DNA from: Methylotuvimicrobium sp. KM2
GTDB lineage: Bacteria > Pseudomonadota > Gammaproteobacteria > Methylococcales > Methylomonadaceae
NCBI RefSeq assembly: GCF_038051925.1
Contig: NZ_CP150634.1
Coordinates: forward strand, 4,762,864-4,826,863
Length of the DNA: 64,000 nt
Direction of reading: 5' to 3'
Shown here: piece by piece, positions 9,168 through 18,654 of the stretch
Position numbering within the stretch: the stretch's first letter is position 1
Layout: each line of letters begins with the position of its first letter
Notes under the pieces: generated by a model
Databases searched by the model: none
Seen by the model: only the letters and a program-made list of their open reading frames with translations
Told to the model about the DNA's origin: nothing
Position numbers and translations under genes: made by a program

Positions 9168-9254
9168 TGTTGTTATTGTCGCTGCCAATAATTATTTACA
9201 AAGCGTTTGATTGTACTAGAATGAAAACGCTTTTGGTTACTTTTACGATAACTT

Positions 9255-9593
9255 ATGCCCTATGCAATACGCGATAGCGCGGGAAAGATTATAGCGTTAT
9301 ATGACACCGAAACGGCCATTGATGCACAATGGTTGACCGATGACGAACCCGAGGTTTTGGCGTATCGACACTCTCAGTCCTTGTCGAACAAAGTCTTGCA
9401 GGAACTTGAAGAGTCCGACTTAGAGCTTATTCGGGTTTTGGAAGACGTGGTGGATCTATTAATAAAAAAACAGGTGTTTGCTATTACCGAATTACCGCCG
9501 TTTGCTCAGGAAAAACTCTCCAAACGTCAGCGGCTGCGTTCGGATATGATTTCTCTTTCACCATTGATCGATACGGACGAAGGTATATTTTAG
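9255..9593 (+). CDS. Small conserved protein of the 'tryptophan synthase beta-like' family
   Basis: 112 residues, divergent from lapB across a 90-bp gap. The N-terminus (MPYAIRDSAGKIIALYD) and the acidic LEELEESDLELIRVLEDV-like middle followed by a hydrophilic C-terminus match a small gammaproteobacterial family that databases misleadingly call tryptophan synthase subunit beta-like. It is far too short for a synthase and has no PLP site. No signal peptide or membrane segment. Position next to the secretion genes suggests an accessory role in the adhesin system, but its function is unknown. Confidence 0.75.
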   Translation: MPYAIRDSAGKIIALYDTETAIDAQWLTDDEPEVLAYRHSQSLSNKVLQELEESDLELIRVLEDVVDLLIKKQVFAITELPPFAQEKLSKRQRLRSDMISLSPLIDTDEGIF

Positions 9594-9651
9594 CGATACT
9601 CTCGTTTGAACGTTAAGAGATCATCGATCTCGTAACATCCATAATTTCTCC

Positions 9652-10440
9652 ATGATAAAAATAAAAAAAATCTTACTGGCGACAATTTTTCCGATAGCGA
9701 TTGCGTTAAGTGCTTGTGCAGAACAGCCAATCAAAACTTTCCGCCCGATAAAAACGATCGAGCTCGATTATTTGATTCAAAACCACGGCTATCGACAAAA
9801 AGCCGATCACGTTTATGTGCTCTTGGATAGCTCATCTTCGATGAAAGAAGCCTATCATGGCAATACCAATCAAGATAACGATTTTCCCGGCGAAGCCAAG
9901 CCAACAAAATTTTCGGTAGCTAGAGAGCTATTGTTTCGGATAAACAACAGTATCGAAGGGCTCGACATTAATGCCGCGCTTCGACGATTTGGTTTTGGGC
10001 CTTGTTTGGACTGGCGTCTTAGCCTTTTGGATTACCCGCTCGAGCCCCATGATCATGATCGATGGCTGTCCAGCCTAGGCCAACAAGAGTGCGCAAGCGG
10101 TGGCGCGACGCTGACTAATGCGCTTGAAGAAGTCGTGGCGGATTTGTCTTCGATTTCAGGGCAAACGGCGTTATTGATCATTAGCGATGGCAACGGTTAT
10201 ATCACTTCTCCGGTGACGCTCGCCAAAGTTTTGAAAGCCCGTTACGGCGATTCGATTTGCATTTACACGGTATGGACAGGAAATTCGAGTGATATACCGG
10301 GACAATCGATGCTAAATAAACTTGCTGATGTAGGTGGTTGCGGTTTTTATACTACATCGAGGACCATTTACCCGGCAACCGGTTTCGATGCTTTTATTGC
10401 TTCGGTCGTTTTGCATGAAGACCGGCATGAGACCGAATAA
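9652..10440 (+). CDS. VWA-domain lipoprotein in the Lap locus
   Basis: 262 residues with a lipoprotein signal peptide ending in the lipobox LSAC (Cys about residue 22). The rest is a von Willebrand factor A domain with a MIDAS metal site: D59 in DSSSSM, the Thr of GGATLTNALEE, and ISDGNG. VWA domains bind ligands through a bound divalent cation. The gene follows the small protein at 9255 by 58 bp and precedes the TolC-like gene, on the same strand, so an envelope role in adhesin display or sensing is plausible but inferred. Confidence 0.85.
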   Translation: MIKIKKILLATIFPIAIALSACAEQPIKTFRPIKTIELDYLIQNHGYRQKADHVYVLLDSSSSMKEAYHGNTNQDNDFPGEAKPTKFSVARELLFRINNSIEGLDINAALRRFGFGPCLDWRLSLLDYPLEPHDHDRWLSSLGQQECASGGATLTNALEEVVADLSSISGQTALLIISDGNGYITSPVTLAKVLKARYGDSICIYTVWTGNSSDIPGQSMLNKLADVGGCGFYTTSRTIYPATGFDAFIASVVLHEDRHETE

Positions 10441-10533
10441 TATACCCACCCTAGAGCAAAATCGACCTAGCCTCCCTGCGCCTCCTTAAGCAGGCGCCGA
10501 AATTTTAAGCACGAAAGGTGTACTTATTCGGTA
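10440..10533. repeat. Dispersed palindromic repeat, family A, copy 2 (diverged)
   Basis: It begins TATACCCACCCTAGAGCAAA and ends GCCGAAATTTTAAGCACGAAAGG-TGTAC, matching the termini of the other family A copies with a GC-rich palindromic centre (CTCCTTAAGCAGGCGCC). It directly follows the VWA gene stop and could act as its terminator. The remaining 150 bp up to the TolC-like gene presumably hold that gene's promoter; I see no clear operator. Confidence 0.6.
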
Positions 10534-10688
10534 ACCGAAATCTATCGCGGCTTTCGATCATGTAAGGTTGTGATTGACCGCTGATATTAAATTGCCTCCC
10601 GTGCTATCGAAGCTATGCGGATTTGTTTAATTTGCATAGATATAAACGTAATGTGCGCAGGGAACAACATTAACGGAAAAAAATAAAT

Positions 10689-12059
10689 ATGAAGAAGTCA
10701 TTGTTAGGTTTTTGTTTGGCATTGAGTTTGACTGTTTTGCCAAGTTATGCCGAATCGATGCGTCAGGCTGTACAACGTACACTCGACGAGAATCCCGAGA
10801 TTCAGGAAGCCAGATCGGTACGTTTGGCTTATGAACAAGAAATCGATCAAGCCAAGGCGAATTATTTGCCCAAGATCGATGTGTCCGCCGGTTACGGTTT
10901 GGAAAGAGCGAATACGCCGTTCACGCGAGGGTTTGGCGGTGCTAATCAAAGGGGGGGCGTCAATCAATTTGGCAGAACCGAATCATCGGTACAATTTCGA
11001 CAAATGATCTTCGATGGGTTTGAAACGCCGCATGAAGTTGACCGATTTACGTTCAAAACCGATGCGCAAGCGTATAGAGTCTTTGGACGGTCGGAAATCA
11101 TTGGTCTTCAAGCCTCTCAAGCCTATATCGAAATGCTTCGAAACCAAACTCTGTTGGATTTGGCACAGAAAAACCTCGAAACACACCGCAGTATCTACAA
11201 GCAAATCAGGCTACGAACCGAGCGAGGCGTCGGACGAAGATCGGATTTGGATCAAGCAACCGGTCGTCTTGCCAATGCAGAATCTAATTTTTTCGCTCAA
11301 CAAGGTAATCTGCAGGATGCAGAAACCAGCTATTATCGTGTCATAGGCGTATTGCCTAAAATGTTAGAAGAGGCGCCTAGTCCATCGAAAAAAAATGGCG
11401 ATATCCCGCCGAGTCTCGACGATGCGATCGAATTGGCGTTGGCGAATCACCCCACACTAAAAGAAGCGGAGTCAGATATCAAAGAGTCGAAAGCGCAACA
11501 TGAGACTGCGTCGGCGCCGTTTTATCCTCGGGTCGATTTTGAAGTCAGTTATGATAACAACGATGACACAGGAGGTATCCGCGGCGTAAACGAAGACTTA
11601 ACGGCCATGGTTCGTGTTCGTTACAACTTATTCAATGGCGGACGCGACCTCGCGAGGCGTCGGCAAACCGCTCACGAAATCGCTCAAGCCAAAAACATTC
11701 GGGACAACACTTACAGACAGGTAATGGAAAGCGTTAGATTGTCATGGGTCGCCTATCAAACACTCAACAACCAAATGGCTTTTTTTGAATCGCATCGAGA
11801 CTCCAGTATCAAGACGTTGGAGGCTTATAAGCGTCAATTCAATATCGGTCAGCGAACGCTCATGGACTTATTGGATACAACAAACGAAGTCTATTTAGCC
11901 AGTATCGCTTATGCCGATGCAAAATATAGCGAACTTACTGCGCGCTATCGCATCTTAGCCGGCATGGGGAAATTGAATCAGTATTTGGGGACAACTTTGC
12001 CGGAAGAAACGAAGCCGATTACCAAAAAACAACAGGCGGATGCCCGTTACTTCAATTGA
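10689..12059 (+). CDS. lapE: TolC-family outer-membrane channel (LapE-like)
   Basis: 456 residues with a cleavable signal peptide (MKKSLLGFCLALSLTVLPSYA, cut before ES). Two repeated outer-membrane efflux halves are visible, with typical phrases SLDDAIELALANHPTLKEAE, VRYNLFNGG and FNIGQRTLMDLLDTTNEVY. Length fits type I secretion TolC proteins. It forms the outer-membrane duct for the adhesin; in the Lap model the retained adhesin sits in this pore. The gene is convergent with lapG, with 28 bp between stops. Confidence 0.92.
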   Translation: MKKSLLGFCLALSLTVLPSYAESMRQAVQRTLDENPEIQEARSVRLAYEQEIDQAKANYLPKIDVSAGYGLERANTPFTRGFGGANQRGGVNQFGRTESSVQFRQMIFDGFETPHEVDRFTFKTDAQAYRVFGRSEIIGLQASQAYIEMLRNQTLLDLAQKNLETHRSIYKQIRLRTERGVGRRSDLDQATGRLANAESNFFAQQGNLQDAETSYYRVIGVLPKMLEEAPSPSKKNGDIPPSLDDAIELALANHPTLKEAESDIKESKAQHETASAPFYPRVDFEVSYDNNDDTGGIRGVNEDLTAMVRVRYNLFNGGRDLARRRQTAHEIAQAKNIRDNTYRQVMESVRLSWVAYQTLNNQMAFFESHRDSSIKTLEAYKRQFNIGQRTLMDLLDTTNEVYLASIAYADAKYSELTARYRILAGMGKLNQYLGTTLPEETKPITKKQQADARYFN

Positions 12060-12087
12060 TCGGAACGCAATTGAAAATGCACGCGCC

Positions 12088-12765
12088 TTATAGGCTGCCC
12101 TGTAGCATTCTGTTCGTGAGATCGGTCCAAAGGCTCAATCGTTGGGAGCCGCCGACGCGTTGGCCGCTGCCTCGTGCTTTGGCCAGCCACAAACCAGAAC
12201 CGTTGAAGCTATAAACCGGTATCAGATCTTTACGTTCGGTTGCCAGCTTGATTTGGGAGATGATATTGTCCAAAACCAACGGCACAGAGCGCGGCGTTTC
12301 GAAATAAGTCAAAACCATATGCGCTTGGCCTAACTCAACGGCTTTGACATAGGTGATGCGTAATTTGTCATCGGGGACTCCCAGTATTTTTAATGTAAAG
12401 TATTTGGCGATGGAGTAGTCTTCACAGTCTCCCGCGCCTTGAGCCAAAAATTCGACCGGTGTCGCCCAATAGTCTTCCACGCCCCACAAAAAAATATCAT
12501 CGACGAAATCAATGTTTTGATTGAAAAAATCATTGACCTTTTCGAGTTTTTCTCGCACCGATAAAATTTTAATGTCAGGGTCTTCCAACAATTGTTTCCA
12601 GGCTTCGACGCGCAGACGCCCGTCCACGCCATATTTGTTTTCGACTCGCGACAATAGCTCGGTACTGATGTCGATTTGAGCCGCCGAGAACAAGCTCAAA
12701 CATAGACCCAATAATAAACAGATCGACCTGACTAGGCGACATTGTCGTAAAACTTTTATCGTCAT
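12088..12765 (-). CDS. lapG: Periplasmic transglutaminase-like cysteine protease LapG
   Basis: 225 residues with an N-terminal signal segment (about residues 12-29). It is a bacterial transglutaminase-like cysteine proteinase (BTLCP). The catalytic triad is recognisable as C114 (GDCEDYSIAKY), H149 (QAHMVLTY) and D166 (LVLDN), with spacing close to that of Pseudomonas LapG. In the Lap model LapG cuts the adhesin at a di-alanine site after its retention module, releasing it from the cell; the PAAG site at residues 125-128 of the adhesin here fits. The gene starts 5 bp after the lapD stop, so the protease and its inhibitor-receptor are cotranscribed. Confidence 0.94.
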   Translation of the reverse strand: MTIKVLRQCRLVRSICLLLGLCLSLFSAAQIDISTELLSRVENKYGVDGRLRVEAWKQLLEDPDIKILSVREKLEKVNDFFNQNIDFVDDIFLWGVEDYWATPVEFLAQGAGDCEDYSIAKYFTLKILGVPDDKLRITYVKAVELGQAHMVLTYFETPRSVPLVLDNIISQIKLATERKDLIPVYSFNGSGLWLAKARGSGQRVGGSQRLSLWTDLTNRMLQGSL

Positions 12766-12770
12766 GAGAA

Positions 12771-14672
12771 TTATCGACTGGCGCCATCGACACCGAGAGC
12801 ACGAAGCGTTGCGCGGTCTTCATCGGACTGGACATTTTCGGCAATGACCCTAATATCCAGTAATTTTGCAGCCTGCACGATGGTTTCGATAAAAGCTGTT
12901 TTTGCCTCATGATCTGTTAAATCATTGCTTAATTCGCGTGTCAAACGGATAAAATCGGGGCGTAATGCTTTGATATATTCCAACGGCATCGATTGAGGCT
13001 CGAATCGCTTAATCATGACTCCTGCGCCGAGTGCTCGAACAAACCGGAAAAACTCACAATAAACGTCGAAGTCTTTTGTGACGGCATAAGCCGCAATATT
13101 GAAAATCAATTGCTTGCCGACGGGACGAGATTTGAGTTGTTCAGCCAACCAGGTTCTGAATTCGGCATTCTTGATCGTTCGGGTCGAAACATTGACGGCA
13201 ATCGCATGCTGAAGATGTTGCGTATCAATACACTCAATCGCATGCTGAATAACATCGCGATCCAACTCAATGATTTTTGTGAATTTTTCAGCTATCGCGA
13301 CAAAGGGGCCTATCGGTACCGGATTGCCTTCGGAATCGAGCACATGAAATGAAGCTTCTTCGATCAGGACTCGTTCGCTCGTCAGGTCTTGGATTGGATC
13401 GAGGTAAGCAATTTCATAGTCACGATTATCGATTACGTCGAGAACCAAATTTTTCCATTCTCCGACATCTTTCGCATGGCTGCTATCCTCTTTGATAAAA
13501 TAGCTATTTGCGCCAATCAGTTGTGCTTGCTCGAAAGCTTCGTTTGCCGAAGCCAAGCTAATCGCCGGTGTTCCAAGCGGGTTTATCGAAGAAATGCCGA
13601 TATGAGCAATATCGGTGTGTCCGTATTGCTCAGCGATTTCGGTAAGCGAACCGATCAACGACTGAGCTAAATGCTCGGCTTGATTTCGATCTAAAGTACG
13701 CCCCAGCAAAGCGAACTCCGATCCCAATAGCCTATAGGGCGTAACCTGATGTTTTTGATAACAAGCGCTAATATCTCGTAGAGCCTGAGCGAACGCTTTC
13801 AAAAACGTGTCGATTTGCTCGTCATTGTATTCTTTCGTCAGCTTGGTTAGGCTGTCTATCTTAATAATGAAGACATAGGCTTCTGTATTGCTTAGAAACA
13901 ACTGTTTCATGTCCGACTCGAAACATTTTTTTTTGAGCAAGCCGGTCAAATCGTCGTTGTGTAATTTTTTCCCTAAACTGTCTAGTTTATTATTCAGATT
14001 GTCAATGACACCTTCGATTTTTTTCGACATTAAGTTCATCGATAAGGCGACATTTTTAACCTCGGTTGTCCACGGAATTTTTTCGATGGTTTTAAACTGT
14101 CCTTCCGCAATCGATAAGGCCAATGCATTAATATTTTTCAGCGGCGATAAAACGAAACGTAATATCAAAAACAGCAATAAAACCGCGCCGACGAAAGTAA
14201 TCAACGTAAACGTCATGGCGCTTTGGGCCAATTGATAGAGTTTCAGATAGCCGAATCCCGGGTTAGTCGAAACAAAAACCGTCCCGCTCAACATCCACCC
14301 GGAACTGATTTCGCTCGATGCGGTTGCAGTTTGCATCGGCAGCCAATCAACTAACCATTGAGGAACCTCGGAAAATACTTTATCGTTAGTGACTTTGATT
14401 AAGGTTTTATTGTCGACGTTGACCAACTTTATCTCACGATAATAACCCATATCGAAAATCGCGTTGATCATCGTTTCTAAAATGGGATCGCTTTCATTGG
14501 TCATATAAGGACTCAGGGACAAGCCTAATGAGGTTGCGGTATCTTGAGCATGAACCTGGGCTTCGATTTCCAGATAACTTTTAATCTTGTTCAAACTCAA
14601 CACAAAATTGATGCTGAAAACAACAAGAAAAATCAACGAAACCAGCAAGAGCAATTGTTTGGACAATGACAT
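12771..14672 (-). CDS. lapD: Inside-out c-di-GMP receptor LapD
   Basis: 633 residues: transmembrane helix (about 7-27), LapD/MoxY N-terminal periplasmic domain (about 28-150), second transmembrane helix (about 151-172), HAMP (about 173-225), degenerate GGDEF (RLLGSEFALLG) and degenerate EAL (EASFHV). Loss of both catalytic signatures is the hallmark of LapD, which binds c-di-GMP in its EAL domain and then sequesters LapG through the periplasmic domain. The protein stops at ALGVDGASR, before the QGY segment that ends catalytic EAL domains. Upstream of lapG in the same operon. Confidence 0.93.
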   Translation of the reverse strand: MSLSKQLLLLVSLIFLVVFSINFVLSLNKIKSYLEIEAQVHAQDTATSLGLSLSPYMTNESDPILETMINAIFDMGYYREIKLVNVDNKTLIKVTNDKVFSEVPQWLVDWLPMQTATASSEISSGWMLSGTVFVSTNPGFGYLKLYQLAQSAMTFTLITFVGAVLLLFLILRFVLSPLKNINALALSIAEGQFKTIEKIPWTTEVKNVALSMNLMSKKIEGVIDNLNNKLDSLGKKLHNDDLTGLLKKKCFESDMKQLFLSNTEAYVFIIKIDSLTKLTKEYNDEQIDTFLKAFAQALRDISACYQKHQVTPYRLLGSEFALLGRTLDRNQAEHLAQSLIGSLTEIAEQYGHTDIAHIGISSINPLGTPAISLASANEAFEQAQLIGANSYFIKEDSSHAKDVGEWKNLVLDVIDNRDYEIAYLDPIQDLTSERVLIEEASFHVLDSEGNPVPIGPFVAIAEKFTKIIELDRDVIQHAIECIDTQHLQHAIAVNVSTRTIKNAEFRTWLAEQLKSRPVGKQLIFNIAAYAVTKDFDVYCEFFRFVRALGAGVMIKRFEPQSMPLEYIKALRPDFIRLTRELSNDLTDHEAKTAFIETIVQAAKLLDIRVIAENVQSDEDRATLRALGVDGASR

Positions 14673-14735
14673 ATTAGCGCCTTAATTGATTGATGATGAG
14701 GCAAGTTGCCTGATCATGATGCAACGAAACAAAAC

Positions 14736-15644
14736 TCAAAATTCATCGCAGCATCGTTTCTTTTTATATAAATTGAGCACGCGCGCTACATAAGCTTGCG
14801 TTTCAGGATAGGGGGGAATGCCGTTGTAACGGTCGACAGCACCTTCGCCCGCATTATAGCCGGCTGCGGCAAGCGCCACATCACCGTCATAACGCTTGAG
14901 TAGCCAGCGTAAATAGCGCAAGCCTGCTTTGATGTTTTGCGCGGCATCGAACGCATCCTTAACATTGAATCGCTCGGCCGTGGCAGGAATCAATTGCATC
15001 AAACCCATCGCGTTTTTGGGAGAAACAGCATTGGGATTGAAGTTTGATTCTATACTGATAATCGATAGTGCCAAGCGTGAATCGATTTGATACCAAGGCG
15101 CCATCGTGTTGACCAAATCGATAATCCAGGTTTTATGAGACGGTAGCCTTTTGATTAACTTGTCTATGTCGATATCTTTGGCAAAATAAATCGACTGCGA
15201 TCGATAGCCCGATTTGGCAGGCAATTGCTTGTCGGAAAGCATGCAGCCGGGTAATTGTAGTTTTTTCAACGGCATAGAATCGAGCATGGCTTGAGCTAAC
15301 TGATGACCTTGTTGTCCAGCCGTTGCAAATAAAGCGGCGGCATAATCACGATGGGAGCGAACGCCGGTTCCCGATGCGTACAACATGCCTAATTGATATT
15401 GGGCCTCGATGCTGCCTAAGCGCGCCGCTTTGCAAAAATTGACTGCCGCTTGCCAATAGTCGTTACGATTACGCCCATGACGGGTCAATCTAAAAGCGCT
15501 CTCCATCAATTGACGTGTTGCGGGCATCTCTAGTTCGAGTATCGTCTCGAGTTCTTCATCTTGTTGAGCGAAGCTAAACGCGCCGTAAAACAATAACACA
15601 AGCAACGCCAACAATGACGACAATAATCGGGGGATGAAAGTCAT
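14736..15644 (-). CDS. Lytic transglycosylase with Sel1 repeat
   Basis: 302 residues. A signal peptide (about residues 1-26, ending in SFAQQ) is followed by one or two Sel1-type TPR repeats (EAQYQLGMLYASGTGV, about 75-110) and then an SLT domain. The SLT domain has the catalytic Glu E199 (IISIESNFNP) and the family motifs GLMQLIPATAERF and ALAAAGYNAGEGAVDRY. It should cut peptidoglycan glycan strands in the periplasm. It lies 63 bp upstream of lapD on the same strand, so cotranscription with lapD-lapG is possible. Confidence 0.92.
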   Translation of the reverse strand: MTFIPRLLSSLLALLVLLFYGAFSFAQQDEELETILELEMPATRQLMESAFRLTRHGRNRNDYWQAAVNFCKAARLGSIEAQYQLGMLYASGTGVRSHRDYAAALFATAGQQGHQLAQAMLDSMPLKKLQLPGCMLSDKQLPAKSGYRSQSIYFAKDIDIDKLIKRLPSHKTWIIDLVNTMAPWYQIDSRLALSIISIESNFNPNAVSPKNAMGLMQLIPATAERFNVKDAFDAAQNIKAGLRYLRWLLKRYDGDVALAAAGYNAGEGAVDRYNGIPPYPETQAYVARVLNLYKKKRCCDEF

Positions 15645-15679
15645 TTTGATAGAATTGCTCCTTCAGCAGACGACTAAGG

Positions 15680-16081
15680 TTATTGAGGAGCTGTTTCGGT
15701 ACTAGGTTCTTCTAGGTAAAACTGAACGGCGTATGTGGTTTTCGTACCGAAATCGTTCCAGATGTAGTGAGGATTGACGATCGGGTCGGAAGGGATCGGC
15801 GCGGTGATAAGGTTAAACACGCCTGTGGCTATGCGGCCAGCCAAATGAAAAATCCCCATGCCGGTGCCGCCAATGAAACCGTAAATAATATTAGTTTCTC
15901 TGGTGGTAATATAAATATTTTTAGGGACTTCTAGCCAACCGGTAGTGATATTAGCTAACGCATTACCTGATTTGGAAATAAACTGTTCGGCATAACTGTC
16001 TTGTTCAGGCTCGGCATGAGAAAACGTCGACACACAAAGCAAAATGACAAAAACCGGCAACTTAATAGCTTTATCGATCAT
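15680..16081 (-). CDS. Exosortase-associated protein, TIGR04073 family
   Basis: 133 residues with a signal peptide (ending THSHA-like FSHAEP). The body shows the family pattern GNALANITTGWLEVPKNIY followed by a glycine-rich hydrophobic helix (YGFIGGTGMGIFHLAGRI) and a PIPSDP segment near the C-terminus. TIGR04073 proteins occur in genomes with exosortase/PEP-CTERM surface-protein sorting; their role is not known. No exosortase gene is in this window. Confidence 0.82.
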   Translation of the reverse strand: MIDKAIKLPVFVILLCVSTFSHAEPEQDSYAEQFISKSGNALANITTGWLEVPKNIYITTRETNIIYGFIGGTGMGIFHLAGRIATGVFNLITAPIPSDPIVNPHYIWNDFGTKTTYAVQFYLEEPSTETAPQ

Positions 16082-16278
16082 GATATAAACGCTCCAAAAT
16101 TATTATTAAACGACGATTAATTTAAGCAATTATAACCGTCTTTTTATTTAGATCCCGGTGATTACGACACAAAGCGTGGAAACCTAGCAGTATTAAAATC
16201 GCCCAAGATCCACGTCAGACTTTAGTTATCCTAAAAATGTAAATATTCAGCTCTTCCCTTTCGCGTTTCCTCCACTCC

Positions 16279-16319
16279 AAATTAAGTCAAGCCGTCATAG
16301 AAATAAGTAATTCTTATAT
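16279..16319. repeat. Relic of the 4.7-kb MITE
   Basis: A 39-nt stretch beginning ATTAAGTCAAGCCGTCATAG matches 4727-4766 at about 33 of 39 positions. The second terminal repeat is not recognisable, so this is a decayed or partial copy. The rest of the 281-bp gap 16082-16362 shows no gene. Confidence 0.5.
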
Positions 16320-16362
16320 GCCCTCTGTGTCAATATACCAGAGACATCGACCCATGCTTTAA

Positions 16363-18654
16363 TTAAGAAACATTGCCTGAGATAGTCCGTTTTGTGCTTA
16401 GCTTTCGAGAAAGATAGCGATTTTCCTGGCGCAATTCGTAAATATTAAACGCATCGCCGATTACTTGGCAAAGCGCTTCGTCTTCCCACGGCTTGGTCAG
16501 AAACTTATAGACTTCGCCGTGGTTTACCGCATCGATCACGGAGTTTAATTCGGTATAGCCCGACAGTACGATGCGTATCGTGTCGGGGTAAATGTCCTTG
16601 ATCCGCCTTAGAAATTCGGTTCCGGTCATTTCCGGCATGCGCTGGTCGCAAATCACGACGCCCGGCTGATGAATCGCCATCAATTCGAATCCCTCCTTGA
16701 TACTCGTAGTGCCGACGATGCGAAATCCCTTGCGGCGTAACACGCGCCTCAATGCCGAAATGATATTCGACTCGTCATCGATCAATAATAAGACCCGTTC
16801 CGGCTTCTCGATTTGCGTGGGTGGGATACTTCGGCCCTCTCGTAATAACATGGCAAAATCATCGGCCGGCAATGGTCGACTAAACAGATAACCCTGGATT
16901 TCTTCGCAGTTGATGCCGCGTAAAAAACCCAGTTGTCCTTCGGTTTCGACGCCTTCGGCGATGACTTTCAAGCCTAAGCTGTGCGCCATTCCGACGACCG
17001 CGCGAACGATCGCCGCATCGCTCGGATTAGAAGTGAGATTGGCTACGAAGGATTTGTCTATTTTGATCCGGGCAACCGGAAGCCGCTGCAAATAACTGAG
17101 CGATGAATAGCCGGTACCGAAATCGTCCAATGCGAAACCGATGTTTTCCGCCGATATCTCGTGCATCGTACGGATGACTTTATCGGCATCCATCAGTACG
17201 ATGCTCTCGGTCAGTTCCAATTCCAGCCATTGAGGTTCAAGACCGGTTTTTTCGAGAGTTTGCTTGACTATGTTCGGAATATCGCCACCATGAAATTGTC
17301 TAGCCGAAAGATTGACTGCCATGCGCAATGGCGGTAGCCCTTCGTCTTGCCACTCTCGATTGAGCCGGCAAGCCTCTTGCAGCACCCATTCGCCGATCGT
17401 GTTTATCATGCCGTTTTCTTCGAGTAGTGGGATGAAATTCAGCGGCGAAACCAAGCCGTAATCGCGGCTTTGCCAACGCAGTAAAGCTTCGGCCCCGACG
17501 ATTCTGCCTGTTGATAAATCCAATTGCGGCTGATAGTGCAACATGAATTCATTGCGCTCCAGAGCACGGCGCAAAGCGGTGTCGAGATTCAGTTGTCGCC
17601 GCGATCCTTCATCCATATCGGCGAAGAAAAAACGGCAAATAGTATCGGTGTCGGGGGAAGAGGCGGCCAGCATGGCGTGCTTGAGAACCTCCACCGGTTC
17701 GCCGTCCAATGGAAATCTTGCGAGTCCGATAAACGGGTCGACATAGTACTCTTGCCCGTCGACCTCAACGGCCTCGGCCAAGACCTTATGAATCTGCCAG
17801 GCCAATTCTTCCGCGACATGCAAGCCATCCGGGTCTTGCAATATCAGGGCGAATTTCGCCTCGTCGATACGCGCGCGAGGGACGGCCGGCAATACCGATT
17901 CGAGTCTGTCGACCAGAGTCCGGATAATTGCCAGGCCGGCATCAGGATCCAGTAAATGCAAGACGATTTGTAGCCTGCGAAGATTGACGACCATCACGAC
18001 GACTTGATGCGCGATTCCGTTATAACAAGATTCGTTCAAGCGTTCTTCGAATAGCGCTCGGCTGGGCAGGCCGGTTTGGGAGTCGTAATAAACGAAATAG
18101 CGTATCTTACTCTCGGCGGCAATCCGCTTTTCCTCGCGGCGGATAATGTCGAGCGCGAACGAAATATCATCCACCACTTCGAGCAATAGGTTGATTTCGG
18201 CGTCGCGGAAAAAGCCCGGCTCTTTCGCCGCGATATTGAAGGAGCCGACGGTCTTGCCTTCGAGCCGTATCGGAAAGGATGCGCCTTCAAGCAAACCTAA
18301 TTGCTCGGACATTTCGGTCCAGGATGCCAAGCGCGATCCGCCGGTGGTTTCCTTATCGTTCGATAAAACCTCGAATTTGCCTTCATTTAAATTCTTGAGC
18401 TGAGTTACCGTGACATTACCGGCAGAGGCGACCGGTATCAGGTTTCCAGTTTCCCAGTCGATCAAGCCTATCCAGGCAATCGCGAAACCGCCGCTTTCGA
18501 TGGCGATGCGGCAAGCTGCAAAGTAAAGCTCCTGAGGGTCTTTGGTGCGGATAATACACCGGTTGATATGGCTCAACATAGTATAGAGCCGGTTCCTCCT
18601 CTCCAGTTCCCCTTCCGTATGGGTTTCTCCGATAGGCGTATCACTCGATTCCAT
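16363..18654 (-). CDS. GAF-GGDEF-EAL-receiver signalling protein (c-di-GMP phosphodiesterase)
   Basis: 763 residues. A GAF-like domain (about 25-175) is followed by a degenerate GGDEF domain with no GGDEF signature (about 185-350). The EAL domain (about 365-610) appears intact: EALLRW, VNLSARQF, ELTES, DDFGTGYSSLSYLQ, KIDKSF, EGVET and QGYLFSRPL. A C-terminal receiver (about 625-745) carries VVICDQRMPEMTG and a KPW motif. The product should hydrolyse c-di-GMP under control of the C-terminal receiver, an uncommon order because receivers usually come first. It overlaps the upstream receiver gene by 14 bp and could influence the c-di-GMP pool read by LapD. Confidence 0.9.
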   Translation of the reverse strand: MESSDTPIGETHTEGELERRNRLYTMLSHINRCIIRTKDPQELYFAACRIAIESGGFAIAWIGLIDWETGNLIPVASAGNVTVTQLKNLNEGKFEVLSNDKETTGGSRLASWTEMSEQLGLLEGASFPIRLEGKTVGSFNIAAKEPGFFRDAEINLLLEVVDDISFALDIIRREEKRIAAESKIRYFVYYDSQTGLPSRALFEERLNESCYNGIAHQVVVMVVNLRRLQIVLHLLDPDAGLAIIRTLVDRLESVLPAVPRARIDEAKFALILQDPDGLHVAEELAWQIHKVLAEAVEVDGQEYYVDPFIGLARFPLDGEPVEVLKHAMLAASSPDTDTICRFFFADMDEGSRRQLNLDTALRRALERNEFMLHYQPQLDLSTGRIVGAEALLRWQSRDYGLVSPLNFIPLLEENGMINTIGEWVLQEACRLNREWQDEGLPPLRMAVNLSARQFHGGDIPNIVKQTLEKTGLEPQWLELELTESIVLMDADKVIRTMHEISAENIGFALDDFGTGYSSLSYLQRLPVARIKIDKSFVANLTSNPSDAAIVRAVVGMAHSLGLKVIAEGVETEGQLGFLRGINCEEIQGYLFSRPLPADDFAMLLREGRSIPPTQIEKPERVLLLIDDESNIISALRRVLRRKGFRIVGTTSIKEGFELMAIHQPGVVICDQRMPEMTGTEFLRRIKDIYPDTIRIVLSGYTELNSVIDAVNHGEVYKFLTKPWEDEALCQVIGDAFNIYELRQENRYLSRKLSTKRTISGNVS

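Noticed and set aside
12771..14672. lapD truncated at the C-terminus
   Set aside because: The ending before the QGY segment is noted, but LapD proteins are catalytically dead and commonly end near here; lapG follows in normal operon spacing, so I do not call it broken.
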